Positions 46,750 to 54,815 of a stretch of DNA of 64,000 bases are shown piece by piece; position 1 is the stretch's first letter; each line of letters begins with the position of its first letter. The position numbers and the translations under genes were made by a program. The DNA is taken from positions 62,001 to 126,000 of the forward strand of contig JAPLSH010000004.1 in NCBI GenBank assembly GCA_026398735.1, written 5' to 3'. The stretch comes from Pseudomonadota bacterium. Its GTDB lineage: Bacteria > Pseudomonadota > Gammaproteobacteria > Steroidobacterales > Steroidobacteraceae. The notes under the pieces are model-generated. The model was not told the origin of the DNA. It searched no databases and saw only the letters and a program-made list of their open reading frames with translations.

Positions 46750-47349
46750 TTAGTGCGCCTTGCGCGCCGGATCGTAATCCGGTCGCACAGTGTTCTTCTT
46801 AGTGGCGACTTCAAACTGCTCCGGATAAAACTGCGTGAAGGTCCACTCCACGGCGGCATTTTGGCGGTGACAGGTATAGCAAGCTTCGGTACGCGGTAAC
46901 GCAGCCACGGCCGTCTTGGCAGCCTGCGGCGTACCAAAATCAAAATAGGCCCAGCCTCCCTCAGGGAAGCGCTTGCTGTCTTTGACCGACGCTTCGACCA
47001 CAACCACGTCGCCTTGCGTGCGGCCTTGCACATTGATGGACTGCGCCTCTAACGCACGACGCACCTCAAGTACAAACACCGTGCCCTCGGGCCACACACC
47101 GGTCTGCATGAAGCCGCGCCAGGCTTCTGGCTTAACAAACACATTGGTGAACGGGGCCGGGCGGCCATCGGCTTGTCCCGCCGCGCCATAGGCCATGCCG
47201 AGGCCACTGGTGAGAAACACCCATTGGCGATAGTCGGCAGGTCGTTGCAACGCGCCGCTGGCGTCGAACTGTGGCGCATCAGCGGCTGTAGCGACGGCGC
47301 ACAGCGCAGTGGCCAGCAGCGCGACCGCAAATTGGTTAATCGCTTTCAT
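46750..47349 (-). CDS. Cytochrome P460-family protein
   Basis: The 199-residue protein has a signal peptide (MKAINQFAVALLATALCAVATA) and a P460 domain. The c-type heme motif is CYTCH with downstream VEWTFTQFYPEQF. The segment ASVKDSKRFPEGGWAYFDF holds candidate crosslinking Lys residues. P460 cytochromes oxidise hydroxylamine or nitric oxide to other nitrogen oxides in the periplasm. It converges on the glutathione peroxidase gene, so it is not in that operon but lies in the same redox neighbourhood. Whether it oxidises hydroxylamine, or is the NO-binding beta cytochrome c-prime, cannot be decided by eye. Confidence 0.87.
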   Translation of the reverse strand: MKAINQFAVALLATALCAVATAADAPQFDASGALQRPADYRQWVFLTSGLGMAYGAAGQADGRPAPFTNVFVKPEAWRGFMQTGVWPEGTVFVLEVRRALEAQSINVQGRTQGDVVVVEASVKDSKRFPEGGWAYFDFGTPQAAKTAVAALPRTEACYTCHRQNAAVEWTFTQFYPEQFEVATKKNTVRPDYDPARKAH

Positions 47350-47361
47350 GCGTAGACCCTA

Positions 47362-48195
47362 TCAGTTGTTGATGGCGATGACTTTGCCGTTGGCACCAAT
47401 CCACGCGGCGCCGTTGGCCAGCATCGCACCCTGATCCCGGACAAACAAATGCCGCGGGATGTCGGCCAGCAGTGCATCGCGATAGGCCTGCGTGAACACT
47501 GCCTCATACACAGGGATCAGTGCTGCGGCATCTGCAACGCGTTGGCGCTTGCCATGAACGCTAACGGTGATCGGATAGCGCAGCGCAGCGGCCACCGCAG
47601 CTTTGTCACCGGCTTTGATACCGCGCCAGAAACGCGCAGCACCGGCATTGACCACCTCGTCATCGCGCACACCGATGGCACCATAGCGTCTGCCCAGTCC
47701 GCCACTGGTAGCGCCTTCTGTGCGCAGATACACACTCACCGGTTCACCGACGGGTTGGCCGTTGATATCCGCTTTGCGCCACTGGCCGGCGATCACATCG
47801 CAGGTCAGCGGACTGTCGCCATACGTATTACCCGGATCACGCTCCGGGAACGTTACGTCAAAACGTCCGGTGATCTTGCCCTTGGCATCCTGCTCTTGCA
47901 GGGCCAGTCGACTCTCATCGGCTAGGGTGCCCGCCACGCGCAGATCGCGCAGCGAACTGGCATAGGTATAGACGCCCTGCACCTGCGTGCCCGAAAACAC
48001 CAGCACCATGCGGACGGGGTGCTTGCCAGCCAGCGTGCCGATGTAGTTCCACAGCCGGCCCGGCTCGTAGCGCACACAGGCCGCCTGAGCTGTCGAGGCG
48101 CACAGCGCCATCAACAGCAGCAAGGCAGCAGGCAGGCGGTCAGACCAGTTCGTCGACCATCGAGCCAGCAGTGACAGGGTCGGCAGAGACTGCAT
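47362..48195 (-). CDS. Exported protein of unknown function (277 aa)
   Basis: The 277-residue protein has a long N-region and a hydrophobic signal (LPAALLLLMALCASTAQAA). The first half is beta-rich (VRMVLVFSGTQVQGVYTYA, FDVTFPERDPGNTYGDSP). The second half, from about 190, reads FWRGIKAGDKAAVAAALRYP to LFVRDQGAMLANGAAWIGA, resembling NTF2-like tails seen in other secreted proteins. I do not recognise a named family. The start overlaps the 3' end of the 87-residue gene upstream by 56 bases. If the start is right the two genes share that stretch; a start closer to 48111 would leave too short a signal. It ends 12 bases before the P460 start on the same strand. Confidence 0.65.
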   Translation of the reverse strand: MQSLPTLSLLARWSTNWSDRLPAALLLLMALCASTAQAACVRYEPGRLWNYIGTLAGKHPVRMVLVFSGTQVQGVYTYASSLRDLRVAGTLADESRLALQEQDAKGKITGRFDVTFPERDPGNTYGDSPLTCDVIAGQWRKADINGQPVGEPVSVYLRTEGATSGGLGRRYGAIGVRDDEVVNAGAARFWRGIKAGDKAAVAAALRYPITVSVHGKRQRVADAAALIPVYEAVFTQAYRDALLADIPRHLFVRDQGAMLANGAAWIGANGKVIAINN

Positions 48196-48403
48196 CGGTA
48201 ACCGCGGCGATCATTTGTTGAGCGGAGTACACCTTAGCCGCATCCGACAGGTCTGCACCAGTGTCCTCTTGAGTTTGAGTGGCAGACACCGCAGCGGCAG
48301 CGATGTCTTCTGCGCCAGGCGCGGCAGTGGAGATTGGCGCCTGCGCGGCCGAATAAACTTGCGAGCTGCTGGTACTGGTCGTCGGAGACATAGAGATGAA
48401 CAT
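48140..48403 (-). CDS. Small Ser/Ala/Thr-rich acidic protein (87 aa)
   Basis: The 87-residue product is Ser/Thr-rich at the start (MSPTTSTSSSQVYSAAQAP) and acidic and Ala-rich later (AEDIAAAAVSATQTQEDTGA), ending SMVDELV. A GAGG ribosome site sits nine bases before the ATG. There is no signal peptide. Two related short segments (QVYSAAQAP and KVYSAQQMI) look like an internal duplication. I recognise no family. It resembles short disordered proteins, and the nearby EF-hand protein also lacks a signal. Its 3' end overlaps the start of the 277-residue exported protein, which lowers confidence in one of the two starts. Confidence 0.55.
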   Translation of the reverse strand: MFISMSPTTSTSSSQVYSAAQAPISTAAPGAEDIAAAAVSATQTQEDTGADLSDAAKVYSAQQMIAAVTDAVSADPVTAGSMVDELV

Positions 48404-48436
48404 GGCAAGGACCTCGTTGTGTTGGCGAGGCGGTTG

Positions 48437-48458
48437 CTGCTCCGCGCCCGCGGGGCAG
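48437..48458. terminator. GC-rich hairpin in the gap before the 87-aa gene
   Basis: CTGCTCCGCG pairs with CGCGGGGCAG across a two-base loop, with one T-G pair. A weaker TGCCTGC/GCAGGCA repeat lies at 48461-48494. The 144-base gap (48404-48547) has no gene. The hairpin could end transcription of the 172-residue gene, though no T-tract follows on the minus strand. Confidence 0.35.
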
Positions 48459-48547
48459 ACTGCCTGCGTAAACGGTAACGGCAGCTTGCAGGCACAACTT
48501 TAGGGCTGGTTTTACATAGCGCGTCGCGGATTACAAATCGCTGAGAA

Positions 48548-49066
48548 TCATTTGGCCGCTGCACCTGGCGTAGCAGACAGCCGGCCTTTGCGCTGCAGAG
48601 CTGAATCTTGCTGGGCACGACGCTTGGCCTTGTCAAAGTCTGGGTTGGGAATCATGAAAAGCTTTCTTGCCAAAGCCGCAGGTCCCGGTGCCTGCCCGGC
48701 TCGCTCGCCGGTCACAGCAACAGCCAAGGCGTTGACCTCTGCTGCCACAGTGCCGGTGAGCGTGCAGCGGTACAGACGGCCCACGACCACGTCGCCAAAC
48801 TGACAAGCCGCTGGTGCGGCCTCGATAGCATTGGGCAGCTCGACCCTGACGTTATGAAACGCCAGCCGCGGCGTAAGTGTCAGCTCTGCGCTGAGCGGCC
48901 GGGCAGCAGTGACTTTGATGGCTGCGCCAAGTTCGACGCCCTCATCAACAGCCAGGGCTGGGCTTGCTGCCAACAGCAGCGTCGCGCAACACAGGCGCTG
49001 TACCAGTCGATAACCAGCACGTGACGTTCTGGACATGATGTAACCCTGTCTGGTGGTGTAGCTCAT
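48548..49066 (-). CDS. Exported protein of unknown function (172 aa)
   Basis: Read from 49066 the product has 172 residues, with a signal peptide in its first 40 (LVQRLCCATLLLAASPALA). A beta-rich body follows (SAELTLTPRLAFHNVRVELP; GRLYRCTLTGTVAAEVNALA), then a charged, Lys/Arg/Gln-rich tail (PDFDKAKRRAQQDSALQRKG). A second Met at 49036 is possible. The start lies two bases after the TAA of the lipoprotein gene, so the two are probably cotranslated and may act together at the envelope. I recognise no family. Confidence 0.7.
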   Translation of the reverse strand: MSYTTRQGYIMSRTSRAGYRLVQRLCCATLLLAASPALAVDEGVELGAAIKVTAARPLSAELTLTPRLAFHNVRVELPNAIEAAPAACQFGDVVVGRLYRCTLTGTVAAEVNALAVAVTGERAGQAPGPAALARKLFMIPNPDFDKAKRRAQQDSALQRKGRLSATPGAAAK

Positions 49067-49068
49067 GA

Positions 49069-51357
49069 TTAAGGGCTCACGGTGATGGACCAGCACTGCT
49101 CTGCCGGTGCCGCAGCAGCTTGGCTGCACGATGTAACGTTCTCTGCAAAAGAACTGCGCGTTACCGAGCAGTCGCCGATGGCAGCCCAAGTGCCACTGCT
49201 GGGCAATACCACGCTACGCGTAAAGGCTCTGGCTCCTGCCACGTAAAAATCACTCTGTTCTGCAGTGGCAGGGTCGGTCGTGGTGAGCAGCGGTACGCTG
49301 CCTGCAGGCCCCGTGACGGTCACCGTATGCGTGCGTCCATCTCCATCAACGCGCAGGTAGCGCCTGTTGCCCAGCTTGTTGTAATCGTTCTTTGCGCCCA
49401 CTGAGCACACGCTAGTGGTACTGCCAGGAGCCACTCGCGCAAACACCGGCAGCGTCTGCGCGGTGGTGAGGCTGCCGATCTTTTGCTCGGCCGTGGCCCA
49501 TTCATCATTGCCCACCAAGGTGATGTTCAGTGTTGTGCCCAGCGCATCGATAGCAGCGGCAACCGCAGGCTGCTGTGCTTTGAGCAGCTTGCCGTAAGCC
49601 CAGACGTTAGGCATCCACACACCCTGCTGCCAGGCAGTACCAAACAGCGGCGCCAGAATGGCTTGCGTGGACAGCTTTGCGCTGCCCGCCGGGTCCTGCA
49701 GCGACCATAACAACCGAGCGATGCTCATCTCTTGGAACCAGCCGACCGGTGAGCCGCTGATCGGCCCGGAGATATCGTAGTTATTGTCGATCAACGTACC
49801 GCTATAAGGATAGATCCTTGCAGGTCGTGATCGCCCCGTAACCAGCGACGGCACTGCATCTGCAAAGCCCTCTTCCCAGGCCAGAGCAGGGTCTTGTTCA
49901 GACTGCGCAGAGTGCGAGCCGCCCGGCTGATAGCTGCGGGTTCTGCTGGCTTGCACATAGTGAAACGTCTCATGTAACACCGATGAGGTGCTCAGCTCAG
50001 ACAGTGCAGCAGCCTGGCTGCCAGAGAGAAACATGATGTTGTCAGCAACCCAGGCACCCGTGGTTTTGCCGGCGGTATCGATGGCTTTGTAGTAAGAGTT
50101 GAACCACGCCGTGTTGGGCGTCAGCCCCGCATCAAAGTCATCTGTAGCGCTGGTTGAACCGCCTGCATTGCTGATGCTCCATAGCACGGTAAAGTCCGGT
50201 GACTTCGCCGCCGCAGCGCCCCCTGCAGCAATCTTGGCAACAGCCTCCAAGCTGTTGACCAACGCAATCACGTTGTAGGGTCCAGACACCCTATTGGCAT
50301 CAATCAGCTTGCTGGTGGTTTTATCCCAGCCCAGTCCTGCAATCAGCGTCAGCGTTTGTGACACTTTCTTAAGATCGGCCACATAGTCGGTATAGCGATC
50401 TGCATAGGGCTCATAGCGCGTGCGCACGGTGCTCGCCGCGGTGTTGAGCGGCCGCGTGTTGTTCACCACCCACAAGTCAAAGTTATTCGCGTTGCGCGAT
50501 TTGGAGCGGATTACCGGCGTGTACTTGATGGCAGCAGACAGACCACTGAACAGCACTTCGCCGTTGGCATCGGCATAGCTGCTTGCCGCCACTGTGCCGT
50601 CGGCGCGTTGCAACTCAATCCAGACATAGGGAATAGCGGTGATAACCGGGTTGGCCCAATTGGGCACGAGGTAGCCGGTGCTTGGAGAGATCACAGCGGC
50701 GCCCAATGCTTCGTACTTGGCCGACACCAGCAAGCTGTAGGTGGGCGACACAGTAACTGTCACGCTACCGGTAGCAGGCGTAGCAAATACTGGGTTCGTG
50801 CACGCCACACCAAATACCGCGGTGCTGGTCAGCGCAGCAGAGACCTGGGTGCCCGATGTCGCCAGTGTGCCGGTCAGTGCGCCTGTCGGCGTGCAAGTCT
50901 TGGCGTTCTGGCTGGTCCAGGTAACGGCCGCCGTGGCATTGGTCAGTACGTTGGTACTGTCAGCGCTCACGCTGACCGTCGGTGCTTCCCATACGGTAAG
51001 AGCAGCAGCAGCAGTGGCTGTACCCCCGGCACCGCTACAGCTGATGCTGTAGGTGCCCGCTTTGGCGGCGATGACGGACTGGGACCCGGAGCTTGCCAAC
51101 GTTCCAGACCAAGCACCCGTCGCGACGCAGCTTGTGGCGTTTTGTGAGGACCAAGTCAGTGTTACTGCAGCGTTCACCGCCACATCAGCGACAGAGGCAG
51201 TCAGCGTAGCGGCGGGGGCTGGTGTTGGTGTGGGCGTAGAGGGCGGCGTATTGCCGCCGCTGGAGCCGCCGCCACAACCTGGCAGGGCAAGTACCAGCAG
51301 CAAGACGCCAGCACTGCGGCTGAGCGCTGCGAATCGAACCAACAAGGGTGATGGCAT
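49069..51357 (-). CDS. Lipoprotein with two Ig-like domains and an HExxH peptidase motif
   Basis: The 762-residue protein has a lipobox (LALPGC, Cys28) followed by a Gly/Ser/Pro/Thr linker, so it is a membrane-anchored lipoprotein. Two similar beta-sandwich repeats follow (about 50-210), each with TWSSQNATSC or TWTSQNAKTC. The central part has HETFH (462-466) and, 28 residues on, EEGFAD (495-500), the layout of a gluzincin zinc peptidase. The C-terminal region is beta-rich, with VDGDGRTHTVTVTGPAGSVP typical of carbohydrate- or protein-binding PPC-like domains. It probably cleaves proteins or peptides at the cell surface. No close family is recognised. The 172-residue gene follows two bases later. 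Confidence 0.72.
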   Translation of the reverse strand: MPSPLLVRFAALSRSAGVLLLVLALPGCGGGSSGGNTPPSTPTPTPAPAATLTASVADVAVNAAVTLTWSSQNATSCVATGAWSGTLASSGSQSVIAAKAGTYSISCSGAGGTATAAAALTVWEAPTVSVSADSTNVLTNATAAVTWTSQNAKTCTPTGALTGTLATSGTQVSAALTSTAVFGVACTNPVFATPATGSVTVTVSPTYSLLVSAKYEALGAAVISPSTGYLVPNWANPVITAIPYVWIELQRADGTVAASSYADANGEVLFSGLSAAIKYTPVIRSKSRNANNFDLWVVNNTRPLNTAASTVRTRYEPYADRYTDYVADLKKVSQTLTLIAGLGWDKTTSKLIDANRVSGPYNVIALVNSLEAVAKIAAGGAAAAKSPDFTVLWSISNAGGSTSATDDFDAGLTPNTAWFNSYYKAIDTAGKTTGAWVADNIMFLSGSQAAALSELSTSSVLHETFHYVQASRTRSYQPGGSHSAQSEQDPALAWEEGFADAVPSLVTGRSRPARIYPYSGTLIDNNYDISGPISGSPVGWFQEMSIARLLWSLQDPAGSAKLSTQAILAPLFGTAWQQGVWMPNVWAYGKLLKAQQPAVAAAIDALGTTLNITLVGNDEWATAEQKIGSLTTAQTLPVFARVAPGSTTSVCSVGAKNDYNKLGNRRYLRVDGDGRTHTVTVTGPAGSVPLLTTTDPATAEQSDFYVAGARAFTRSVVLPSSGTWAAIGDCSVTRSSFAENVTSCSQAAAAPAEQCWSITVSP

Positions 51358-51406
51358 GAGACATCCAGAGTGGGCGATCTACTCGCTTTCCACTCTAATC
51401 CCTCAA

Positions 51407-51425
51407 GGGCTCAATTGTTGAGCCC
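51407..51425. terminator. Hairpin just after the EF-hand gene
   Basis: GGGCTCAA (51407-51414) pairs perfectly with TTGAGCCC (51418-51425) around a three-base loop, five bases past the EF-hand stop. The strong stem and position suit a terminator or attenuator before the lipoprotein gene, although no T-run follows. Confidence 0.5.
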
Positions 51426-51429
51426 CGGG

Positions 51430-51966
51430 CTAGACGTAGCGATCCACCTGACTGCCTACGATGCGCTTGGAGGAGGGTCGCGGTGCTTCAGGTGAATCTG
51501 ACGACTCTGAAGATTCGAAATCCGCCTTAACCTTGCCAACATCAGCCTCAGTCGTGGTCATCTGCGGCGACTCAACCGCCGACATCGTGCTGAGCGCCGC
51601 TGCATCGACGGCCGATGCACCAACGGGCTTAGCAGCCATCTGCAATCTCATCGCTGCGCCGCCGCCACCGCCCCTGCCGCCACGAGCACCACCGGCAAAG
51701 GCGCCGTTCCTCACGGCGGTCTGGATGTCCTGCTTGTTGATGACGCCGTTAGCCTTGACGTCGACAGCCATGAACTGTGCGAGAGCCTTTTCGGCAGAGA
51801 TGCCATTGACGGTCATACCCTTGACGAACTCGTCTTTGGTAATCGTGCCATCCTGATTGGAATCAAACTTGGCAACCAGGCCATTGGCAATACGTGCCGC
51901 CAGTTGGGCGACATCAGGAATGCCTTCGGTAGGCTGCAAGTGCTTATTGCTGACTGACAATTTCAT
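51430..51966 (-). CDS. EF-hand calcium-binding-like protein
   Basis: The 178-residue protein has one clear EF-hand: the loop D35-SN-QD39-GTITKDE46 with acids at positions 1, 3 (Asn), 5 and 12. A second degenerate loop follows (D69-V-K-A-N-G...D80), so it likely binds one calcium. A Gly/Arg-rich stretch (ARGGRGGGGGAAMRLQM, about 92-110) and an acidic Ser/Glu/Pro tail follow. There is no Sec or Tat signal. Such EF-hand proteins with disordered tails may be exported by other routes or act in the cytoplasm. It precedes the peptidase lipoprotein on the same strand, with a hairpin between them. Confidence 0.7.
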   Translation of the reverse strand: MKLSVSNKHLQPTEGIPDVAQLAARIANGLVAKFDSNQDGTITKDEFVKGMTVNGISAEKALAQFMAVDVKANGVINKQDIQTAVRNGAFAGGARGGRGGGGGAAMRLQMAAKPVGASAVDAAALSTMSAVESPQMTTTEADVGKVKADFESSESSDSPEAPRPSSKRIVGSQVDRYV

Positions 51967-52022
51967 TGTCGTGTCCTATTTGCGGTTGTAAGTCGCTAAC
52001 GACAACCGCTTAAGGAACTTTA

Positions 52023-52047
52023 GGCCCGAGGCTCACGCGCTCGGGCC
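52023..52047. terminator. Hairpin after the PQQ dehydrogenase gene
   Basis: GGCCCGAG (52023-52030) pairs perfectly with CTCGGGCC (52040-52047) across nine bases, in the 102-base gap between the PQQ gene stop and the EF-hand start. It is a plausible terminator on the minus strand; the T-tract is weak. Confidence 0.45.
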
Positions 52048-52068
52048 CTATGTCAAATGCAGAGCGAT

Positions 52069-53991
52069 TCAGTGCGCAGTCTTGCGCCGGAAGGCCAAAA
52101 ACACGTTGCCCGCGCCTTGTCCGCCCATCAAGCCATAGCCGGAGTTAACAAAAACCAGACCATTGGTGGCGACGATGGAGGCGTTGTCGATACCACCGCC
52201 CTTGCCGGCTATGCCATTGATGCCTTCATAGGTGCGGGCGGTGTCGTACTCAAATAGCACCTGCCCTGTCGCCGCATCAAAAGCACGCAAAAATCCATCG
52301 GCGCTACCCTCAACTACAGCGCCATCAATCAGGGTTGCCGCGCCGGTCAGGCCAATGTTGTAGCAGTTGGGCACGCGCTTAGGCCGGTCGCCACCACACT
52401 CGGGCTTGGCCTCGTAGGACCAGCGCACGTGGCCGTCGTCCACGCGCACAGCATGCAGTCCGGGAGTCTGGTTCGGGTCAGTTCCATCGGGACCGGGGAA
52501 GCTGTGGATGGGCACATAGACCGACGTGCCGTCGTAAGTCATGCCCCAGTGAATGCCACCGACCGGCGAGCCTTTACCAAACTCGCGATTCCATACCAGC
52601 TTGCCATTGTCCGGGTTGAGGGCCCACAACATGCCGGACTTCTGACCAGCCAACAACAGGTCACTGCCATCGGCGCGCTGCGCCATGATGAATGCGGCGC
52701 CAAAGTCGTGATCGAGCATGCGGCCTTCCTTGGGGCAGTTGAGCCCGTTGGGTCGGCGCATGCAAGCCGTCAAAAACAAATCGTCTGGCGTGGCCTGGTA
52801 GCGCCAACGCAGCTTGCCAGTCTTCATATCCAGCGCCAGCACCGCATCGGTCGTAGGCGCGATGGGTGCAGACGTTGACTCGCCGGTACCCACATAGATG
52901 AGACCGCGTTTGGCATCGAGCAGCGGTGAGTTCCAGATGGGCGCACCTGATGGCCCCCACATCATCTGCCCATCACCGCGATCACGCACGGGTTTGGCAT
53001 CTTCCATGGTGTGATAGGTCCACAGCTTGCGACCGGTGCGCAGGTCCAGCGCATAGAACGCACCATGTGTCGTGCAGCACACATGTTTATTGTCACCGCC
53101 GAAGTTCAGCTCGGAAGCAGACAGCGGCGCAAACACCCGATCACCAAAGATGACCGGAGTGCCGGTTGCATTAGACAGATTGGTGAGGCCGATCTGGGTC
53201 TTCCACAGCAGCTTACCGTTGGACGCATCCAGCAGCTGAATGCGGGTGGCCACATCATTGAACACCAGCACACTGCGGTTGGTGCCGGGCATCTTGCCGA
53301 TGCTCACGCCCGAGCGCAGCGGCACATCACTGGTATAGGTCCAGTGGATGCACGGCGTGTCGCCGCCTACATTCAGTGCAAACAAACGACCGTTGTCACC
53401 CACCGGCAGAAACAGCACATTGCCGATCACAGCCGGTTGCGAGCGCATGGTGGTGGCGCCGGGGAAGGCCAGCGCCCAAGCCAGTTCCATATCTTTGAAG
53501 TCTGCAGTGGCCACGCCCGATTGCTCGCGCGTCAGCGCGCGCGTGTTGCGTGCGTCAAAGCCAAAGCCGTTGACCTTGACCTGCGCTTTAAGGTCGAGCT
53601 TGCGCTCGGGACCGCACTGCATGCGCTTGATCCACGCATCGTCGAGCACTTGGCGGCCGACCACAAAGTCGATCAGGGTACCGAGCTGCTGCTCGTTGAG
53701 ACCCGTGGCCTGCTGCTTCATCTTGCCCTGTGTCAGGGCAAAGTGAATGGTGCCGTGGCGCATGGCGCGCAGCGCAGCAAACGGTACTGTGCGTATCTCG
53801 CTGGGCTTGTCATGACAGGCGCCGCAGCGCTCGTCATAAATCTTTTTGCCGGGATGATTGGGATCGGCAGGGCCACTGCCGCCACCGAAGTTGGGCATGG
53901 CGTCTTGTGCCATTGCGGTAGTCGATACCACCGCCATTGATGCCAATCCCAACGCCATGGCTATGGCCGCAAGGCCGCTCTTGATGCGCAT
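52069..53991 (-). CDS. Cytochrome c-PQQ dehydrogenase fusion (PVADH-like), copy 1
   Basis: The 640-residue protein has a Sec signal (MALGLASMAVVSTTAMA), a c-type heme domain (C56-GAC-H60) and an eight-bladed PQQ beta-propeller. Blades show the WTY/LDLRTGRKLW pattern. The vicinal-Cys segment VCCTTHG is like the adjacent Cys pair of quinohemoprotein dehydrogenases. It resembles polyvinyl-alcohol or secondary-alcohol dehydrogenases, which oxidise alcohols in the periplasm and pass electrons through the heme. It has a paralogue at 59107-60963. Calcium and PQQ ligands were not checked residue by residue. No PQQ synthesis genes are in the window. Confidence 0.85.
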   Translation of the reverse strand: MRIKSGLAAIAMALGLASMAVVSTTAMAQDAMPNFGGGSGPADPNHPGKKIYDERCGACHDKPSEIRTVPFAALRAMRHGTIHFALTQGKMKQQATGLNEQQLGTLIDFVVGRQVLDDAWIKRMQCGPERKLDLKAQVKVNGFGFDARNTRALTREQSGVATADFKDMELAWALAFPGATTMRSQPAVIGNVLFLPVGDNGRLFALNVGGDTPCIHWTYTSDVPLRSGVSIGKMPGTNRSVLVFNDVATRIQLLDASNGKLLWKTQIGLTNLSNATGTPVIFGDRVFAPLSASELNFGGDNKHVCCTTHGAFYALDLRTGRKLWTYHTMEDAKPVRDRGDGQMMWGPSGAPIWNSPLLDAKRGLIYVGTGESTSAPIAPTTDAVLALDMKTGKLRWRYQATPDDLFLTACMRRPNGLNCPKEGRMLDHDFGAAFIMAQRADGSDLLLAGQKSGMLWALNPDNGKLVWNREFGKGSPVGGIHWGMTYDGTSVYVPIHSFPGPDGTDPNQTPGLHAVRVDDGHVRWSYEAKPECGGDRPKRVPNCYNIGLTGAATLIDGAVVEGSADGFLRAFDAATGQVLFEYDTARTYEGINGIAGKGGGIDNASIVATNGLVFVNSGYGLMGGQGAGNVFLAFRRKTAH

Positions 53992-54074
53992 GCTGTCGAT
54001 CCCCTTCAGCCAATTATTGATCTCGCGCTGGCCCTAATTGTACGGGAGGTTCTAACCGGAATGGCCCCGGGGGT

Positions 54075-54386
54075 TTAGGCGGCTAGTCTAAGCGTTGGCT
54101 CTAGCCCCGCCCGCGCGGCCAGTGTCAGCAGCATGTCAAGGCTGAAATCCTGCCATCGGCCTTTAGTCAGTCGCGATACACGTGGCTGCGTAATTCCAAG
54201 GCGCTTGGCTGCCTCCGCTTGAGTCCAACCCTGTGCCTTCAGGTGCTGCTCCATGCGAATCATGACTTCAGCTCGCATTGCCATGATCTTGGCCTCCGCC
54301 GGATCGAAGCCCAGATCGAGGAATACGTTGCCGCTGCCCTTTATCCGGCGAGTATCGGAGAGGCGGGGGTCTGTCTTCTTGCTCAT
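54075..54386 (-). CDS. XRE-family antitoxin (HigA-like)
   Basis: The 103-residue protein has an N-terminal NVFLDLGFDPAEAKIMAMRA leader and a helix-turn-helix (WTQAEAAKRLGITQPRVSRLTKGRW, about 52-78). This order matches HigA-type antitoxins of the XRE group that pair with Gp49-like toxins. It should bind the toxin and the operator upstream of the pair. The start overlaps the toxin stop by four bases (ATGA), so the toxin comes first, the usual order for higBA. It is likely autoregulatory. Confidence 0.87.
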   Translation of the reverse strand: MSKKTDPRLSDTRRIKGSGNVFLDLGFDPAEAKIMAMRAEVMIRMEQHLKAQGWTQAEAAKRLGITQPRVSRLTKGRWQDFSLDMLLTLAARAGLEPTLRLAA

Positions 54387-54748
54387 GACTTTGCTCCAAT
54401 CATCTTGTAACGGACTCTGGCCAGATCGATATCTGCTTTTGTAGTTTGCTGCGTCTTCTTCTGGAAGGCATGCAGCACAAAGACAGCCGCTTCAAACTTG
54501 GCAACATAAATCGCGCGAAACGCGCCTGATGCATCGCGAACCCTGATTTCGTAGGCACCAAGGCCCACAGTCGACATAGGCTTGAAATCGGTAGGTAGGC
54601 CGCCGAACTGAACTCGCATCAGTTCAATGCCGATGTCGTGTCGGACTGTCGCTGGCATAGCAGCAAGATCGTCTCGACTGGAGCCCAGAAACTCCAGCGG
54701 CTTGATCGGTGCTGCAGTGAGTTTTTTTGGTTTCACGCGCAGCACCAT
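54383..54748 (-). CDS. Gp49/HigB-like RelE-superfamily toxin
   Basis: The 121-residue protein fits the phage-derived Gp49/HigB family: the middle GLGAYEIRVRDASGAFRAIY, followed by YVAKFEAAVFVLHAFQKKTQ, is diagnostic. Such toxins are ribosome-dependent mRNA endonucleases; the basic residues KK near 95-97 and Arg residues (RVRDASGAFR) fit the RNA-cleaving fold. No ribosome site precedes the ATG at 54748. A -10-like TATAAG (minus strand, 54761-54756) sits just upstream, hinting at a leaderless start. The antitoxin overlaps its stop. The upstream gap holds a palindrome. Confidence 0.87.
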   Translation of the reverse strand: MVLRVKPKKLTAAPIKPLEFLGSSRDDLAAMPATVRHDIGIELMRVQFGGLPTDFKPMSTVGLGAYEIRVRDASGAFRAIYVAKFEAAVFVLHAFQKKTQQTTKADIDLARVRYKMIGAKS

Positions 54749-54769
54749 ATCAATACTTATATATTAATA

Positions 54770-54779
54770 CAAGTACTTG
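54770..54779. promoter_or_regulatory. Palindrome in the toxin-antitoxin promoter
   Basis: CAAGTACTTG is a perfect ten-base palindrome, 22 bases upstream of the toxin start, next to an AT-rich stretch with a TATAAG -10 candidate. This is where a HigA-type repressor would be expected to bind. Half-site spacing is short, so more copies outside the core may matter. Confidence 0.45.
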
Positions 54780-54815
54780 CATAGCCGGCTGGTCGCAACG
54801 ACCGGTTCTGCGGGG

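Noticed and set aside
53011-53940. A 309-residue plus-strand frame inside the first PQQ dehydrogenase gene
   Set aside because: It mirrors the propeller codons; no domain or start signal is visible.
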